Shown one piece after another: positions 5,306 to 5,955 of a stretch of DNA of 5,955 nucleotides. The DNA comes from Beijerinckiaceae bacterium (lineage in GTDB: Bacteria > Pseudomonadota > Alphaproteobacteria > Rhizobiales > Beijerinckiaceae). Position 1 is the first letter of the stretch; each line of letters starts with the position of its first letter. The stretch lies in the NCBI GenBank assembly GCA_947380915.1, contig CANCSY010000202.1, forward strand, positions 1 through 5,955, in the 5' to 3' direction. Position numbers and translations under genes: made by a program. The notes under the pieces were generated by a model. The model ran no database searches. It was not told the origin of the DNA and saw nothing but the letters and a program-made list of their open reading frames with translations.

Positions 5306-5955
5306 ATGGCCAATGCATCCGGATCCACCGCGCCCGGCGTGAACGGCAGAGCCTATCCCATCACCGACCACACCTTCGACGTCGTGGTCGTGGGCGCTGG
5401 CGGCGCAGGCCTTCGCGCCACCGTCGGCTGCTCGCAGGCGGGCCTTCGCACGGCCTGCATCTCCAAGGTCTTCCCCACCCGCTCCCATACGGTTGCGGCG
5501 CAGGGCGGCATCTCCGCCTCGCTCGGCAACATGGGCCCGGATGACTGGCGCTGGCACATGTATGACACCGTGAAGGGGTCGGACTGGCTGGGCGATCAGG
5601 ATTCTATCGAATACCTTTGCCGCAACGCGCCCGAGGCTGTCTACGAGCTGGAGCATTGGGGCGTCCCCTTCTCCCGCACGGACGAGGGCAAGATCTACCA
5701 GCGCCCCTTCGGCGGCATGACCACCAACTATGGCGAAGGCACCGCCCAGCGCACCTGCGCCGCCGCCGACCGCACGGGACATGCCATCCTTCACACGCTC
5801 TATGGGCAGGCCCTGCGCAACTCGACCGAGTTCTTCATCGAATATTTCGCCATCGACCTGATCATGGATCAGGCCGGGCGTTGCTGCGGCGTCGTCTGCA
5901 TCAAGATGGATGACGGCTCGATCCATCGCTTCCGCGCCAGCCAGACCATTCTGGC
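5306..5955 (+). CDS. sdhA: Succinate dehydrogenase flavoprotein subunit, N-terminal part (runs off right edge)
   Basis: SdhA oxidises succinate to fumarate with covalently bound FAD and passes electrons to the iron-sulfur subunit SdhB; it sits on the cytoplasmic face of the membrane. The window holds 216 complete codons of an expected 590-610. The dinucleotide-binding segment [11 protein letters not shown] (25-35) is followed by [13 protein letters not shown] (57-69), where H61 matches the histidine that carries FAD in E. coli (H45). PFGG (134-137) and [12 protein letters not shown] (148-159) are further conserved stretches near the dicarboxylate site. The ATG at 5306 has GAGGGG at 5290-5295, ten bases upstream, and lies 28 bp after the sdhD stop. 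It continues the sdhC-sdhD operon, and sdhB is expected downstream. A 20-residue leader precedes the conserved domain, as is common in alphaproteobacteria. Confidence 0.98.
   Translation, partial: MANASGSTAPGVNGRAYPITDHTFDVVVVGAGGAGLRATVGCSQAGLRTACISKVFPTRSHTVAAQGGISASLGNMGPDDWRWHMYDTVKGSDWLGDQDSIEYLCRNAPEAVYELEHWGVPFSRTDEGKIYQRPFGGMTTNYGEGTAQRTCAAADRTGHAILHTLYGQALRNSTEFFIEYFAIDLIMDQAGRCCGVVCIKMDDGSIHRFRASQTIL

Overview
The window is high-GC DNA (roughly two thirds G+C by eye). It looks like core chromosome of an alphaproteobacterium, most likely Hyphomicrobiales/Rhizobiales-like. The evidence is the gene order argH - small LptM-type lipoprotein - lysA - TIGR02302/DUF4175 on one strand, a TlpA of the Bradyrhizobium type, and an sdhC-sdhD-sdhA run with alphaproteobacterial-type anchor subunits. 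I cannot name the genus. Every coding stretch longer than about 60 codons that I would defend belongs to a recognisable family. I see no mobile element, CRISPR array, tRNA, rRNA or phage gene.

Minus-strand half (1-3664, read right to left): argH (argininosuccinate lyase), then a 75-residue lipoprotein gene with a TTG start (lptM/yifL-like), then lysA (diaminopimelate decarboxylase), then the first 188 codons of a large TIGR02302/DUF4175 membrane protein that runs off the left edge. The gaps are 106, 13 and 78 bp. The lipoprotein and lysA are almost certainly co-transcribed. A good -10-like hexamer ahead of the lipoprotein suggests a possible internal promoter, and the gaps hold several small inverted repeats.

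Plus-strand half (3692-5955): tlpA starts only 27 bp from the argH start, head to head. A 110-bp gap follows, then sdhC, sdhD and the start of sdhA (truncated by the right edge; sdhB is expected beyond it). The sdh genes are tightly packed, each with a readable Shine-Dalgarno sequence. They encode the two heme-bearing membrane anchors and the FAD subunit of succinate:quinone oxidoreductase (complex II).

Functionally the window joins the last steps of arginine and lysine synthesis to an envelope lipoprotein and an uncharacterised inner-membrane protein. Divergently, it joins a periplasmic thiol reductase linked to cytochrome oxidase assembly to complex II. I do not find a convincing new biological system. 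The points most worth a second look are the easily missed TTG-start lipoprotein, the DUF4175 protein of unknown function, a perfect GC-rich hairpin at the start of the lysA message, the 27-bp head-to-head argH/tlpA spacing, and a perfect 9-bp inverted repeat spanning the tlpA stop codon.
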